A stretch of DNA of 64,000 nt from Harmonia axyridis (GCF_914767665.1 NC_059501.1:40710501-40774500); one strand, 5' to 3'. Shown: positions 46,580-61,431, counted from the stretch's first letter. The notes: generated by a model not told the origin, from the sequence alone. Translations and numbers: made by a program.

Positions 46580-47139
46580 ATGTCTTTGGATCATTTATAT
46601 GAGTTCAGCTTCGAAAAGTTGTACAACGACTGTACAGAAAGGTAATGCTTTTACATCATTTTTTTCTTTAATCATTTTTGAAACAATATAATCGAATGTA
46701 ATCTTCAGTTTCTGAATGTTGCATGTTTATAAAGAAATTTTTGTTCAATATATGTGTATGAAATGAACGATAACCATATTGTACCTATCAAACAGCGAAT
46801 TAATATGTACTTTTTTTTCCTAGGGGTATAACTTTTGAGGAAGACTGCAGCGTATGTCTGAGTAGGTTGACTGGAGAACTGTACCTAACAGATTGCAGGC
46901 ATTGCTTTCACAAAGAATGCATCGACAGGTGGTGCTCCAGTTCTTCCAAATGTTGTCCGATGTGTAGGACAACGTTAATTTTCGAAGGTACCTTCACTAT
47001 CTTCGATACAAATTGGCAGAATGTTAATATACATCGTTTCGACAAGATGGATAGCGATGAAGAAGATGAAGAAAGTGGAGAGGAAAATGAAGAAGAGAAT
47101 GAAGGAGAAAATGAAGAACAAACCAACGAGGACATTTAA
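46580..47139 (+). CDS. RING-H2 finger protein, copy G
   Basis: Exons 46580-46641 and 46824-47139. 125 residues. One synonymous change at the RING cysteine 48 codon (TGT to TGC); protein otherwise the same as copies C and F. Confidence 0.85.
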
Positions 47140-47618
47140 TGGAGAAAATATCACTCTCAAATTAAATTCTCTCTATACATTTGTATGAAGACTACTGAAA
47201 AAGTGTTCTATTCCATTGATGAATTCATGGCCTATGACTTTCAGTGAATCCTGCCTTTTAACGTGATTTCTTCTTTTTTTCTGTACATGTATTTATGTTT
47301 ATTTTCATCTTCACTTGTATTTTGTTTGTTTGGATTCATGCTGTATCGTTTTATATATACATATTTTATTTTGAATTATGTTGTGTTCATATGTCATCAT
47401 GATTTCTGTAAAATTTTACATCTCTGTTCGACACACCCTGTAACATTTTTGAGGGAAATGAATGAGTTATAAATTGTAATATATGTATTAGAATCATTTG
47501 TCTTTTTTTTTCATCTTATTTTTCCTAACGTTAACTAACTAAGTGTCATTTCAATCAGAAATAGCTCTCGTTTGTCTTATGAATGTTATTTATTATAAAT
47601 AAAATAATTGAAAAAATA

Positions 47619-47678
47619 AACTAACCCATACACCGAAAGGTATCAAATGGGATACAGATTATATATATATAAAAAATA
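47619..47678. mobile_element. 60-base insertion ending in (AT)n, with 8-base duplication
   Basis: Only unit G has it, 20 or so bases after the polyadenylation signal. AAAAAATA flanks it at 47611-47618 and 47671-47678. The 52 unique bases end in TATATATATAT, as a heavily 5'-truncated retroposon (SINE or LINE tail) would. Confidence 0.5.
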
Positions 47679-49498
47679 CACTTATTAGGTGTACAACTTT
47701 GCTTCCGCCGTTTTGCAATAGATAACTATAGAGGTAGGTGGTAAGTGATAGTCGAAAGATCGTTCGATGTTGCTTGCTAAGCCTACAAGAGGCACTTACT
47801 ACAGACGAGTTGTAACAAAATCGACTAATAATCCGAGTAATCAAACAGCTATCGATATTGGATTGGCAATGATAGACATATATTTTTTTTATATGTAATG
47901 GAAATTTCTGATATGCTCATTCCTAATGATCCAAGAATAAGAGCCAATTTGATTGTAAGAGATAAAACGATATTCGGTATTTTATTGATCTACAAAAGTA
48001 TGTTAAAGTCAGATTTTCGGCCTAAATATTAGGTGTACAACTTTGCTTCCGCCGTTTTGCAATAGATGGCTGTAGCTGTAAGGGGTAGTCGAAATAAATA
48101 GATAGTAGATGCCATACAATAAGCTTAAGTATTTGTTAACATAACGCTATCGAAATATTAGTCGATTTTTGTCTGCATCATGAAGTTATTCTCGTTTAAA
48201 TATGTCAGCTCCAAATTGAAAATCTGGGCGTACGCCAATGCAGTGAAACTGTCATATCATTTATTTTCCTGGTTTCCTTGGATGAACGTTATTGATAATA
48301 ATTGCAGCGAAATTCATAAAGCTATATTCCTCTATTATATTCATAAAACCCTCAAAAAAGGGGTAACTTAACCATAGTACTAATAAATGGTACCACGGTA
48401 CCAATATGGGTTCATTTGAAAACATTGAGTGTTACCCAAAAAACGATTACGATGAACTTTATTTGCTCATAAAAAACGCAATTTAGTGTTTTTGACGGGA
48501 TTTCGATTTTTCTAGTATTAGACAGGTCAATTGGAATAAATCGGAATCATCGTGGCACACTCAAATGGAAAACTAAAAATTGAATTATAAAAAAATTTTG
48601 ACGTTTGAAATGTCACTTATGTGGTATCATTGGATTCAAAAAATTATACAGATTTCAAAAATGTTATAATATACAGGGTGTTCCACTTGAAAATCGAGAG
48701 TTGGTATCACTTCCGGCGAAACAGGAAGTGAAAAAAAATCATTTGTAGATTAAAAAGTGTCGCTTATTATGTATATTATGTATTATTAATTTTTAGTAAC
48801 GTTTATTATTTTAACGTGAAATCTAAAGAAGCGACTATGTAGGAAAAAAATTTAATTTGAAGAATAAAAAAAAGATGAAATATAATGACTGTCATTCAAT
48901 TTTCGATTTAAAATGAATTTCGAACAAGTAGAAACCAAGCCAATCCACAGTATTGTTTAGAATTAGGATAAAATATATCAAAATGAAAAAATTGTTTTCC
49001 GAGAAGTAAATAAAGTATTTTCACAGCCTTGAAGTCACAGATAAAGGCCACTCCTACTGTTTTTTTTTGAGCTGATTCGCGTGTAAGCTTCTCCTACTAT
49101 CGGTCTATTTGATTGGAGATGGTTGAAATATGTGCAGTCAGTTTTTGATAATTACCTGAAGCTCGCAAGATTTGGTGTTTAAACACGAAATCCAACAATA
49201 ATCCAAAGCCAGTTTGAGGTCGTTTATACAAGAAATTCGTAATTGCCTCTGAAAAGATAAATGATTGTTTTATTGTTGGTTTTTTTCATTCAGACTCAAG
49301 GCAATTATCTTGTCTATGTCTGTGACCTTTTTCATTGAGGAGAAATTTAAAAACTATGAAATTTGTGACAAGAAGTAAATAATACAACTCATTGTAGCTT
49401 TTCATCGGAAAAATTTATCTAGGATCAATCGAGTAATTTGAAAAGGAAAAAATTTTATTCGAATGTCTATAAGTATAATATGTATTTAGATATACATA

Positions 49499-49937
49499 TA
49501 CAGGGAGTGGCGTAATTAATGGATAATACTGAACTGGCGAATAGGGGAGGTCATGGCCGACCAGAAAATGTAAAGTTATGTTCAGTAAAAATATCATAGT
49601 CTTCGAGATATCGAACAATTTAATTTTTTTCTGAAAAGTGCACCTTCACTCACTAAATTCATTGTTGTGATCACAAATCTTGTTATTTCTTTGAGCATTG
49701 TTTTTCATTTTACTCTCAAATATCTGTACTATGAGATAAACTACCAAATTCCTACCATCTTGCTCAGTTAAGAGAAGAAAAGTATGATAATCCTGATGTT
49801 TGCACTTTTTAGAAAAAAATGAAATTGTCCGATATCTCGAAAACTATGATATTTTTACTGAACAAAATTTTCTGGTCGGCCAACACCTCCCCTATTCGCC
49901 AGTACAGGATTATCCATTAATTACGCCACACCCTGTA
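49499..49937. mobile_element. Palindromic MITE (unit H)
   Basis: 439 bases; the left end carries a substitution (TACAGGGAGTGG), the right end is standard. Confidence 0.7.
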
Positions 49938-52259
49938 TGTGTTTGAAATGAAAATAACCATATTGTACCTTTCAAACAGCGAATTAAAACCATCTATTAG
50001 TAAGTTATTATTAAATGCCATTTCATAAGCCATGATAGCTTGACAAATAAACATTTTAAAAATTTTTTAAGAAGTCATCAAACAATAGTCACTTATCTGA
50101 TAACATCATGCATAAAAAATCATTACTCCATTTTTTAATTACAAACAGATAGTTGAATAACTTTAAGAAAAAAGTATGAGAATTATTCAACTATCTATCA
50201 GTAAATAATTAAATAATGCTTTAATGACCATAACGTGATCAGATAAACATGAAAAGTTAGACGCTTTTCTCAAAGTTTTTTTAAAATGTTTATTTGTTTT
50301 ATAATTTTTTTTTTCGTGGTATTTATTTATCACTGACCTCTGAAGAATAAGAATTTAGTTGCTGGTATCAGGACTTAATTTAGTTTATTCACAAATTCTT
50401 ATGGATACCTATGTTATCTACTAGAAAGTTAAATAATGGTTTAATGAACGTGACGTCATCAGATAACCAACAAAAGTTTGACTTAGGTACTCTTAATTTG
50501 TGTAGGTACATTTAAAATATTTATTTGTCATATTTATAATGACTTACCTAATGAGGTTGATGGCCATTCTGAAAATTCTAACTATCTTATGTATTATCAG
50601 ATAAATAATTCTTGGAATGTATCTGTCAACAGATAAGAAACGAAAGTTTTACCCTTTTTTAAAATATTCATTTTTACCAGGGTGATAAAATAAATCAGAT
50701 ATAATTGAACGAAAATAAAAATCATATTCTCTTTTCCCATTGTTTAGGTTGAATTTTGAAACGTTCAACTAAAGAACGAAATCAGTTTGAGTAGTTTGAT
50801 ACTTCAAAATAAATATCGATATGTAGAATTTCAAAACTGAAATTATAATATATATTATAATTAATAACGAAAGTATTCCATAGAAATAGGAGCAAACTAC
50901 TGAATATGTCGTATTTAACCTAATATTGTCACGATAAATCAGGATTTTCAACTAATGGAACTAGAGCATAATAGGTTTCCTGTGATCGAAATCATAATGC
51001 GAAAAATTAAAAAATATCGAATTTGACATTCTAAAATAAATATCGAATATTTTCGATACCTATGTAGCTGTTTCTAATTTCTGGACATCGAAAATAAAAG
51101 TTATGACTCAATATTGCTGAGAGCCCCAGAAATAAATAAAAACAATAAAATATTAATATTATTCAACGGCTGCTTTCAAATATCAGAAGGTGTTTTCAAC
51201 AGGTTCTGGTCACGATAAATCAGAATTTTTGACTAATGCAACTAGATCATAATATGTTTCGTGTGGTCGAATTCAAAATGCGAAATATTTAAAAAATATC
51301 GAATTTGATGCTCTAAAATAAATATCGATATGTAGAATTTCAAATTTGAAATTCTGCTTAACGAAAATACTCGATAAAAATGGGAGCAAACTACTAAATA
51401 TGTCGTTTTCAACTGAATCTCGTCATCTGAATCTTATAATTCTCCTTTATGATAGATTAGTCTATTGTGCAACAAGTGGGGAAAGTCCAACATTTCTCGC
51501 GGGTGTGGAAGTTTGTGGTACGAGCCTGAAAGGCGAGTGCCACTTATAATTAATTTATTCATAGCTATATCATACCTTACTAACTAGATCTTCGTTATAA
51601 TTTGGATTTTTCTGAGTATTAGGTACTAGAGAATAGTTTGAAATTTTTACTCTTATTACATGATGAAAACTTTAAATTAGAATATCCATGCCAAATTCAA
51701 GGTCAATATCTTGTAAAGGACAGGTGCTATGAGAAAAAACTTGAAAAAATCAAACTTCAACACCCTGTATATGGAAAACAAAGAGTTTGGGTGCACATCC
51801 TTCAATTTAGGAACACCCTGTATAAAAGCTGATTTAGAGTTTTATTCAATCCATTCGGTTTCTTTCATGCTGAATGAACCTAGTGTCATTTTGAAGTAAA
51901 AAGTGGTCCATTTTGAAGTGAAAGCTTGTATCTTTCCATGATTAACTGACATAACCTACTGAACACAAGTGACATGGAAAATATCAAAAAATTAATACAA
52001 TTTGTTACTTCATATAATGTGAAAATGCAAGTAAATGAATGGAGACATTCAATGCATTTTGTGAAAACCCATATTAATGAACGGCAAAAAAAAATGCCGT
52101 CCCAAAATGGCGGAAGAATCTAGAAGTTCCCCCCCCCAAAAGTGGGTCCTGGATCCGCGCCTGACTTATTTGAGTACTCAAGTGTGTTGGTACGCTTACT
52201 AGCTTAGTATCAGTTTAACAGTGCTGAAGTACAGAACAGATAATTTTAAAGCTAAAAAG

Positions 52260-52828
52260 ATGTCTTTGGATCATTTATATGAGTTCAGTTTCGAAAAGTT
52301 GTACAACGACTGTACAGAAAGGTAATGCTTTTACATCATTTTTTTCTTTAATTATTTTTGAAACAATATAATCGAATGTTATCTTCAGTTTCTGAATGTT
52401 GCATTTTTATAAAGAAATTTTTGTTCAATATATGCGTATGAAATGAACGATAACCATATTGTACCTATCAAACAGCGAATTAATATGTCCTTTTTTTTCC
52501 TAGGGGTATAACTTTTGAGGAAGACTGCAGCGTATGTCTGAGTAGGTTGACTGGAGAACTGTACCAAACCGATTGCAGGCATTGTTTTCACAAAGAATGC
52601 ATCGACAGGTGGTGCTCCAGTTCTTTCAAATGTTGTCCGATGTGTAGGACAACGTTAATTTTCGAAGGTACCTTCACTATCTTCGATACAAATTGGCAGA
52701 ATGTTAATATACATCGTTTCGACAAGATGGATAGCGATGAAGAAGATGAAGAAAGTGATGAAAGTGGAGAGGAAAATGAAGAAGAGAATGAAGGAGAAAA
52801 TGTAGAACAAACCAACGAGGACATTTAA
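52260..52828 (+). CDS. RING-H2 finger protein, copy H (most diverged)
   Basis: Exons 52260-52321 and 52504-52828. 128 residues. Changes from copy A: L42Q and S62F inside the RING, E121V in the tail, plus silent changes. None touches a zinc ligand or W57, so the fold could still form, but the excess of replacement changes suggests weaker constraint or divergence of this copy. Confidence 0.8.
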
Positions 52829-55120
52829 TGAAGAAAATATCACTCTCAAATTAAATTCTCTCTATACATTTGTATGAAGACTACTGAAAAAGTGTTCTAT
52901 TCCATTGATGAATTCATGGCCTATGACTTTCAGTGAATCCTGCCTTTTTACGTGATTTCTTCTTTTTTTCTGTAGGTACATGTATTTATGTTTTGTTTCA
53001 TCTTCACTTGTATTTTGTTTGTTTGGATTCATGCTGTATCGTTTTATATATACATATTTCATTTTGAATTATGTTGTGTTCATATGTCATCATGATTTCT
53101 GTAAAATTTTACATCGCTGTTCGACACACCCTGTAACATTTTTGAGGGAAATGAATGAGTTATAAATTGTAATATATGTATTTGAATCATTTGTCTTTTT
53201 TTTCATCTTATTTTTCCTAACGTTAACTAACCAAGAGTCATTTCAATCAGAAATAGCTCTCGTTTGTCTTATGAATGTGATTTATTATAAATAAAATAAT
53301 TGAAAAAATACACTTATTAGGTGTACAACTTTGCTTCCGCCGTTTTGCAATAGATAACTATAGAGGTAGGTGGTAAGTGATAGTCGAAAGATCGTTCGAT
53401 GTTGCTTGCTAAGCCTACAAGAGGCACTTACTACAGACGAGTTGTAACAAAATCGACTAATAATCCGAGTAATCAAACAGTTTCCCATTAATAATAAACA
53501 GCTATCGATATTGGATTGGCAATGATAGACATATATTTTTTTTATATGTAATGGAAATTTCTGATATGCTCATTCCGAATGATCCAAGAATAAGAGCCAA
53601 TTTGATTGTAAGAGATAAAACGATATTCGGTATTTTATTGATCTACAAAAGTATGTTAAAGTCAGATTTTTGGCCTAAATATTAGGTGTACAACTTTGCT
53701 TCCGCCGTTTTGCAATAGATGGCTGTAGCTGTAAGGGGTATTCGAAATAAATAGATCGTAGATGCCATACAATAAGCTTAAGTATTTGTAAACATAACGC
53801 TATCGAAATATTAGTCGATTTTTGTCTGCATCATAAAGTTATTCTCGTTTAAATATGTCAGCTCCAAATTGAAAATCTGGGCGTACGCCAATGCAGTGAA
53901 ACTGTCATATCATTTATTTTCCTGGTTTCCTTGAATGAACGTTATTGATAATAATTGCAGCGAAATTCATAAAGCTATATTCCTCTATTATATTCATAAA
54001 ACCCTCAAAAAAGGGGTAACTCAACCATAGTACTAATAAATGGTACCACGGTACCAATATGGGTTCATTTGAAAAAATTGAGTGTTAACCCAAAAACGAT
54101 TACGATGAACTTTATTTGCTCATAAAAAACGCAATTAAGTGTTTTTGACGGGATTTCGATTTTTCTAGTATTAGACGGGTCAATTGGAATAAATCGGAAT
54201 CATCGTGGCACACTCAAATGGACAATTAAAAATTGAATTATAAAAAAATTTTGACGTTTGAAATGTCACTTATGTAGTATCATTGGATTCAAAAAATTAT
54301 GCAGATTTCAAAAATGTTATAATATACAGGGTGTTCCATTTGAAAATCGAGAGTTGGTATCACTTCCGGCGCAACAGGAAGTGAAAAAAAATCATTTGTA
54401 GATTAAAAAGTGTCGCTTATTATGTATATTATGTATTATTAATTTTTAGTAACGTTCATTATTTCAACGTAAAATCTAAAGAAGCGACTATGTAGGAAAA
54501 AAAATGTAATTTTCAATTTCAATTTTCGATTTAAAATGAATTTCGAACAAGTAGAAACCAAGCCAATCCACAGTATTGTTTAGAATTAGGATAAAATATA
54601 TCAAAATGAAAAAATTGTTTTCCGAGAAGTAAATAAAGTATTTTCACAGCCTTGAAGTCACAGATAAAGGCCACTCCTACTGTTTTTTTTGAGCTGATTC
54701 GCGTGTAAGCTTCTCCTACTATCGGTCTATTTGATAGGAGATGGTTGAAATATGTGCAGTCAGTTTTTGATAATTACCTGAAGCTCGCAAGATTTGGTGT
54801 TTAAACACGAAATCCAACAATAATCCAAAGCCAGTTTGAGGTCGTTTATACAAGAAATTCGTAATTGCCTCTGAAAAGATAAATGATTGTTTTATTGTTG
54901 GTTTTTTTCATTCAGACTCAAGGCAATTATCTTGTCTATGTCTGTGACCTTTTTCATTGAGGAGAAATTTAAAAACTATGAAATTTGTGACAAGAAGTAA
55001 ATAATACAACACATTGTAGCTTTTCATCGGAAAAATTTATCTAGGATCAATCGAGTAATTTGAAAAGGAAAAAATTTTATTCGAATGTCTATAAGTATAA
55101 TATGTATTTAGATATACATA

Positions 55121-55558
55121 TACAGGGTGTGGCGTAATTAATGGATAATACTATACTGGCGAATAGGGGAGGTCATGGCCGACTAGAAAATGTAAAGTTA
55201 TGTTCAGTAAAAATATCATAGTGTTCGAGATATCGAACAATTTAATTTTTTCTGAAAAGTGCACCTTCACTCACTAAATTCATTGCTGTGATCACAAATC
55301 TTGTTATTTCTTTGGGCATTGTTTTTCATTTTACTATCAAATAGCTGTACTATGAGATAAACTACCAAATTCCTACCATCTTTCTTAATTAAGAGAAGAA
55401 AAGTATGATAATCCTGATGTTTGCACTTTTTAGAAAAAAATGAAATTGTCCGATATCTCGAAAACTATGATATTTTTACTGAACAAAATTTTATGGTCGG
55501 CCAATACCTCCCCTATTCGCCAGTACAGGATTATCCATTAATTACGCCACACCCTGTA
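55121..55558. mobile_element. Palindromic MITE (unit I)
   Basis: 438 bases, one T shorter than the usual copy, with intact ends. Left arm variants are shared with unit C. Confidence 0.75.
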
Positions 55559-57916
55559 TGTGTTTGAAATGAAAATAACCATATTGTACCTTTCAAACAG
55601 CGAATTACAACCATCTATTAGTAAGTTATTATTAAATGCCATTTCATAAGCCATGATAGCTTGACAAATAAACATTTTAAAAATTTTTTAAGAAGTCATC
55701 AAACAATAGTCACTTATCTGATAACATCATGCATAAAAAATCATTAATCCATTTTTTAATTACAAACAGATAGTTGAATAACTTTAAGAAAAAAGTATGA
55801 GAATTATTCAACTATCTATCAGTAAATAATTAAATAATGCTTTAATGACCATAACGTGATCAGATAAACATGAAAAGTTAGACGCTTTTCTCAAAGTTTT
55901 TTTAAAATGTTTATTTGTTTTATAATTTTTTTTCCGTGGTATTTATTTATCACTGACCTCTGAACAATAAGAATTTAGTTGCTGGTATCAGGACTTAATT
56001 TAGTTTATTCACAAATTCTTATGGATACCTATGTTATCTACTAGAAAGTTAAATAATGGTTTAATGAACGTGACGTCATCAGATAACCAACAAAAGTTTG
56101 ACTTAGGTACTCTCAATTTGTGTAGGTGCATTTAAAATATTTATTTGTCATATTTATAATGACTTACCTAATGAGGTTGATGGCCATTCTGAAAATTCTA
56201 ACTATCTTATGTATTATCAGATAAATAATTCTTGGAATGTATCTGTCAACAGATAAGAAACGAAAGTTTTACCCTTTTTTAAAATATTCATTTTTACCAG
56301 GGTGATAAAATAAATCAGATATAATTGAACGAAAATAAAAATCATATTCTCTTTTCCCATTGTTTAGGTTGAATTTTGAAACGTTCAACTAAAGAACGAA
56401 ATCAGTTTGAGTAGTTTGATACTTCAAAATAAATATCGATATGTAGAATTTCAAAACTGAAATTATAATATATATTATAATTAATAACGAAAGTATTCCA
56501 TAAAAATAGGAGCAAACTACTGAATATGTCGTATTTAACCTAATATTGTCACGATAAATCAGGATTTTCAACTAATGGAACTAGAGCATAATAGGTTTCC
56601 TGTGATCGAAATCATAATGCGAAAAATTAAAAAAAATCGAATTTGACATTCTAAAATAAATATCGAATATTTTCGATACCTATGTAGCTGTTTCTAATTT
56701 CTGGACATCGAAAATGAAAGTTATGACTCAATATTGCTGAGAGCCCCAGAAATAAATAAAAACAATAAAATATTAATATTATTCAACGGCTGATTTCAAA
56801 TATCAGAAGGTGTTTTCAACAGGTTCTGGTCACGATAAATCAGAATTTTTGACTAATGCAACTAGATCATGATATGTTTCGTGTGGTCGAATTCAAAATG
56901 CGAAATATTTAAAAAATAGCGAATTTGATGCTCTAAAATAAATATCGATTGTAGAATTTCAAATTTGAAATTCTGCTTAACGAAAATACTCGATAAAAAT
57001 GGGAGCAAACTACTAAATATGTCGTTTTCAACTGAATATCGTCATCTGAATCTTATAATTCTCCTTTATGATAGATTAGTCTATTGTGCAACAAGTGGGG
57101 AAAGTCCAACATTTCTCGCGGGTGTGGAAGTTTGTGGTACGAGCCTGAAAGGCGAGTGCCACTTATAATTAATTTATTCATAGCTATATCATACCTTACT
57201 AACTAGATCTTCGTTATAATTTGGATTTTTCTGAGTATTAGGTACTAGAGAATAGTTTGAAATTTTTACTCTTATTGTGGAATGCAGCTTTACATGATGA
57301 AAACTTTAAATTAGAATATCCATGCCAAATTCAAGGTCAATATCTTGTAAAGGACAGGTGCTATGAGAAAAAACTTGAAAAAATCAAACTTCAACACCCT
57401 GTATATGGAAAACAAAGAGTTTGGGTGCACATCTTTCAATTTAGGAACACCCTGTATAAAAGCTGATTTAGAGTTTTATTCAATCCATTCGGTTTCTTTC
57501 ATGCTGAATGAACCTAGTGTCATTTTGAAGTAAAAAGTGGTCCATTTTGAAGTGAAAGCTTGTATCTTTCCATGATTAACTGACATAACCTACTGAACAC
57601 AAGTGACATGGAAAATATCAAAAAATTAATACACTTTGTTACTTCATATAATGTGAAAATACAAGTAAATGAATGGAGACATTTTTTATTCTATTCATTC
57701 CACCTTCAATGCATTTTGTGAAAACCCATATTAATGAACGGCAAAAAAAAACGCCGTCCCAAAATGGCGGAAGAATCTAGAAGTTCCCCCCCCCAAAAGT
57801 GGGTCCTGGATCCGCGCCTGACTTATTTGAGTACTTAAGTGTGTTGGTACGCTTACTAGCTTAGTATCAGTTTAACAGTGCTGAAGTACAGAACAGATAA
57901 TTTTAAAGCTAAAAAG

Positions 57917-58485
57917 ATGTCTTTGGATCATTTATATGAGTTCAGCTTCGAAAAGTTGTACAACGACTGTACAGAAAGGTAATGCTTTTACATCATTTTT
58001 TTCTTCAATTATTTTTGAAACAATATAATCGAATGTAATCTTCAGTTTCTGAATGTTGCATTTTTATAAAGAAATTTTTGTTCAATATATGTGTATGAAA
58101 TGAACGATAACCATATTGTACCTATCAAACAGCGAATTAATATGTACTTTTTTTTCCTAGGGGTATAACTTTTGAGGAAGACTGCAGCGTATGTCTGAGT
58201 AGGTTGACTGGAGAACTGTACCTAACAGATTGCAGGCATTGTTTTCACAAAGAATGCATCGACAGGTGGTGCTCCAGTTCTTCCAAATGTTGTCCGATGT
58301 GTAGGACAACGTTAATTTTCGAAGGTACCTTCACTATCTTCGATACAAATTGGCAGAATGTTGATATACATCGTTTCGACAAGATGGATAGCGATGAAGA
58401 AGATGAAGAAAGTGATGAAAGTGGAGAGGAAAATGAAGAAGAGAATGAAGGAGAAAATGAAGAACAAAGCAACGAGGAAATTTAA
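57917..58485 (+). CDS. RING-H2 finger protein, copy I
   Basis: Exons 57917-57978 and 58161-58485. 128 residues with the long tail. Differences from copy A: N89D, T124S and D127E, all outside the RING and conservative. Confidence 0.85.
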
Positions 58486-60782
58486 TGGAGAAAATATCTC
58501 TCTCAAATTAAATTCTCTCTATACATTTGTATGAAGACTACTGAAAAAGTGTTCTCTTCCATTGATGAATTCATGGCCTATGACTTTCAGTGAATCCTGC
58601 CTTTTAACGTGATTTCTCCTTTTTTTCTGTACATGTATTTATGTTTATTTTCATCTTCACTTGTATTTTGTTTGTTTGGATTCATGCTGTATCGTTTTAT
58701 ATATACATATTTTATTTTGAATTATGTTGTGTTCATATGTCATCATGATTTCTGTAAAATTTTACATCTCTGTTCGACACACCCTGTAACATTTTTGAGG
58801 GAAATGAATGAGTTATAAATTGTAATATATGTATTAGAATCATTTGTCTTTTTTTTCATCTTATTTTTCCTAACGTTAACTAACTAAGTGTCATTTCAAT
58901 CAGAAATAGCTCTCGTTTGTCTTATGAATGTGATTTATTATAAATAAAATAATTGAAAAAATACACTTATTAGGTGTACAACTTTGCTTCCGCCGTTTTG
59001 CAATAGATAACTATAGAGGTAGGTGGTAAGTGATAGTCGAAAGATCGTTCGATGTTGCTTGCTAAGCCTACAAGAGGCACTTACTACAGACGAGTTGTAA
59101 CAAAATCGACTAATAATCCGAGTAATCAAACAGCTATCGATATTGGATTGGCAATGATAGACATATATTTTTTTTATAGGTAATGGAAATTTCTGATATG
59201 CTCATTCCTAATGATCCAAGAATAAGAGCCGATTTGATTGTAAGAGATAAAACGATATTCGGTATTTTATTGATCTACAAAAGTATGTTAAAGTCAGATT
59301 TTCGGCCTAAATATTAGGTGTACAACTTTGCTTCCGCCGTTTTGCAATAGATGGCTGTAGCTGTAAGGGGTAGTCGAAATAAATAGATCGTAGATGCCAT
59401 ACAATAAGCTTAAGTATTTGTAAACATAACGCTATCGAAATATTAGTCGATTTTTGTCTGCATCATGAAGATATTCTCGTTTAAATATGTCAGCTCCAAA
59501 TTGAAAATCTGGGCGTACGCCAATGCAGTGAAACTGTCATATCATTTATTTTCCTGGTTTCCTTGGATGAACGTTATTGATAATAATTGCAGCGAAATTC
59601 ATAAAGCTATATTCCTCTATTATATTCATAAAACCCTCAAAAAAGGGGTAACTTAACCATAGTACTAATAAATGGTACCACGGTACCAATATGGGTTCAT
59701 TTGAAAACATTGAGTGTTACCCAAAAAACGATTACGATGAACTTTATTTGCTCATAAAAAACGCAATTCAGTGTTTTTGACGGGATTTCGATTTTTCTAG
59801 TATTAGACAGGTCAATTGGAATAAATCGGAATCATCGTGGCACACTCAAATGGAAAACTAAAAATTGAATTATAAAAAAATTTTGACGTTTGAAATGTCA
59901 CTTATGTGGTATCATTGGATTCAAAAAATTATACAGATTTCAAAAATGTTATAATATACAAGGTGTTCCACTTGAAAATCGAGAGTTGGTATCACTTCCG
60001 GCGAAACAGGAAGTGAAAAAAAATCATTTGTAGATTAAAAAGTGTCGCTTATTATGTATATTATGTATCATTAATTTTTAGTAACGTTTATTATTTTAAC
60101 GTGAAATCTAAAGAAGCGACTATGTAGGAAAAAAATTTAATTTGAAGAATAAAAAAAAGATGAAATATAATGACTGTCATTCAATTTTCGATTTAAAATG
60201 AATTTCGAACAAGTAGAAACCAAGCCAATCCACAGTATTGTTTAGAATTAGGATAAAATATATCAAAATGAAAAAATTGTTTTCCGAGAAGTAAATAAAG
60301 TATTTTCACAGCCTTGAAGTCACAGATAAAGGCCACTCCTACTGTTTTTTTTGAGCTGATTCGCGTGTAAGCTTCTCCTACTATCGGTCTATTTGATTGG
60401 AGATGGTTGAAATATGTGCAGTCAGTTTTTGATAATTACCTGAAGCTCGCAAGATTTGGTGTTTAAACACGAAATCCAACAATAATCCAAAACCAGTTTG
60501 AGGTCGTTTATACAAGAAATTCGTAATTGCCTCTGAAAAGATAAATGATTGTTTTATTGTTGGTTTTTTTCATTCAGACTCAAGGCAATTATCTTGTCTA
60601 TGTCTGTGACCTTTTTCATTGAGGAGAAATTTAAAAACTATGAAATTTGTGACAAGAAGTAAATAATACAACTCATTGTAGCTTTTCATCGGAAAAATTT
60701 ATCTAGGATCAATCGAGTAATTTGAAAAGGAAAAAATTTTATTCGAATGTCTATAAGTATAATATGTATTTAGATATACATA

Positions 60783-61221
60783 TACAGGGTGTGGCGTAAT
60801 TAATGGATAATACTGTACTGGCGAATAGGGGAGGTCATGGCCGACCAGAAAATGTAAAGTTATGTTCAGTAAAAATATCATAGTGTTCGAGATATCGAAC
60901 AATTTAATTTTTTTCTGAAAAGTGCACCTTCACTCACTAAATTCATTGTTGTGATCACAAATCTTGTTATTTCTTTGGGCATTGTTTTTCATTTTACTCT
61001 CAAATATCTGTACTATGAGATAAACTACCAAATTCCTACCATCTTGCTTAATTAAGAGAAGAAAAGTATGATAGTCCTGATGTTTGCACTTTTTAGAAAA
61101 AAATGAAATTGTCCGATATCTCGAAAACTATGATATTTTTACTGAACAAAATTTTCTGGTCGGCCAACACCTCCCCTATTCGCCAGTACAGGATTATCCA
61201 TTAATTACGCCACACCCTGTA
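60783..61221. mobile_element. Palindromic MITE (unit J)
   Basis: 439 bases, same as the unit A copy as far as I can see by eye. Confidence 0.75.
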
Positions 61222-61431
61222 TGTGTTTGAAATGAAAATAACCATATTGTACCTTTCAAACAGCGAATTACAACCATCTATTAGTAAGTTATTATTAAAT
61301 GCCATTTCATAAGCCATGATAGCTTGACTAATAAACATTTTAAAAATTTTTTAAGAAGTCATCAAACAATAGTCACTTATCTGATAACATCATGCATAAA
61401 AAATCATTAATCCATTTTTTAATTACAAACA

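Larger units (their letters stand above)
41984..47684 (+). repeat. Tandem array unit G
   Basis: Close to unit D in private variants (GATGGGCAATG at 42159, GACTAATAGG at 43133). Carries a 60-base insertion near its right end at 47619-47678. Remaining spacer as in unit A. Confidence 0.95.
47685..53316 (+). repeat. Tandem array unit H
   Basis: Near-standard length, with more private substitutions around the gene than other units. About 30 bases are missing near 52049 upstream of the gene (the TTTTTATTCTATTCATTCCACC stretch of other units is shortened). No further gene. Confidence 0.95.
53317..58969 (+). repeat. Tandem array unit I
   Basis: Similar to unit C in private variants (ATAAAG at 53831, CTATACTGG at 55150, ~30-base deletion near 54510). 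Has two small private insertions, 53481-53501 (21 bases flanked by AAACAG) and 57277-57291 (15 bases). Confidence 0.95.
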
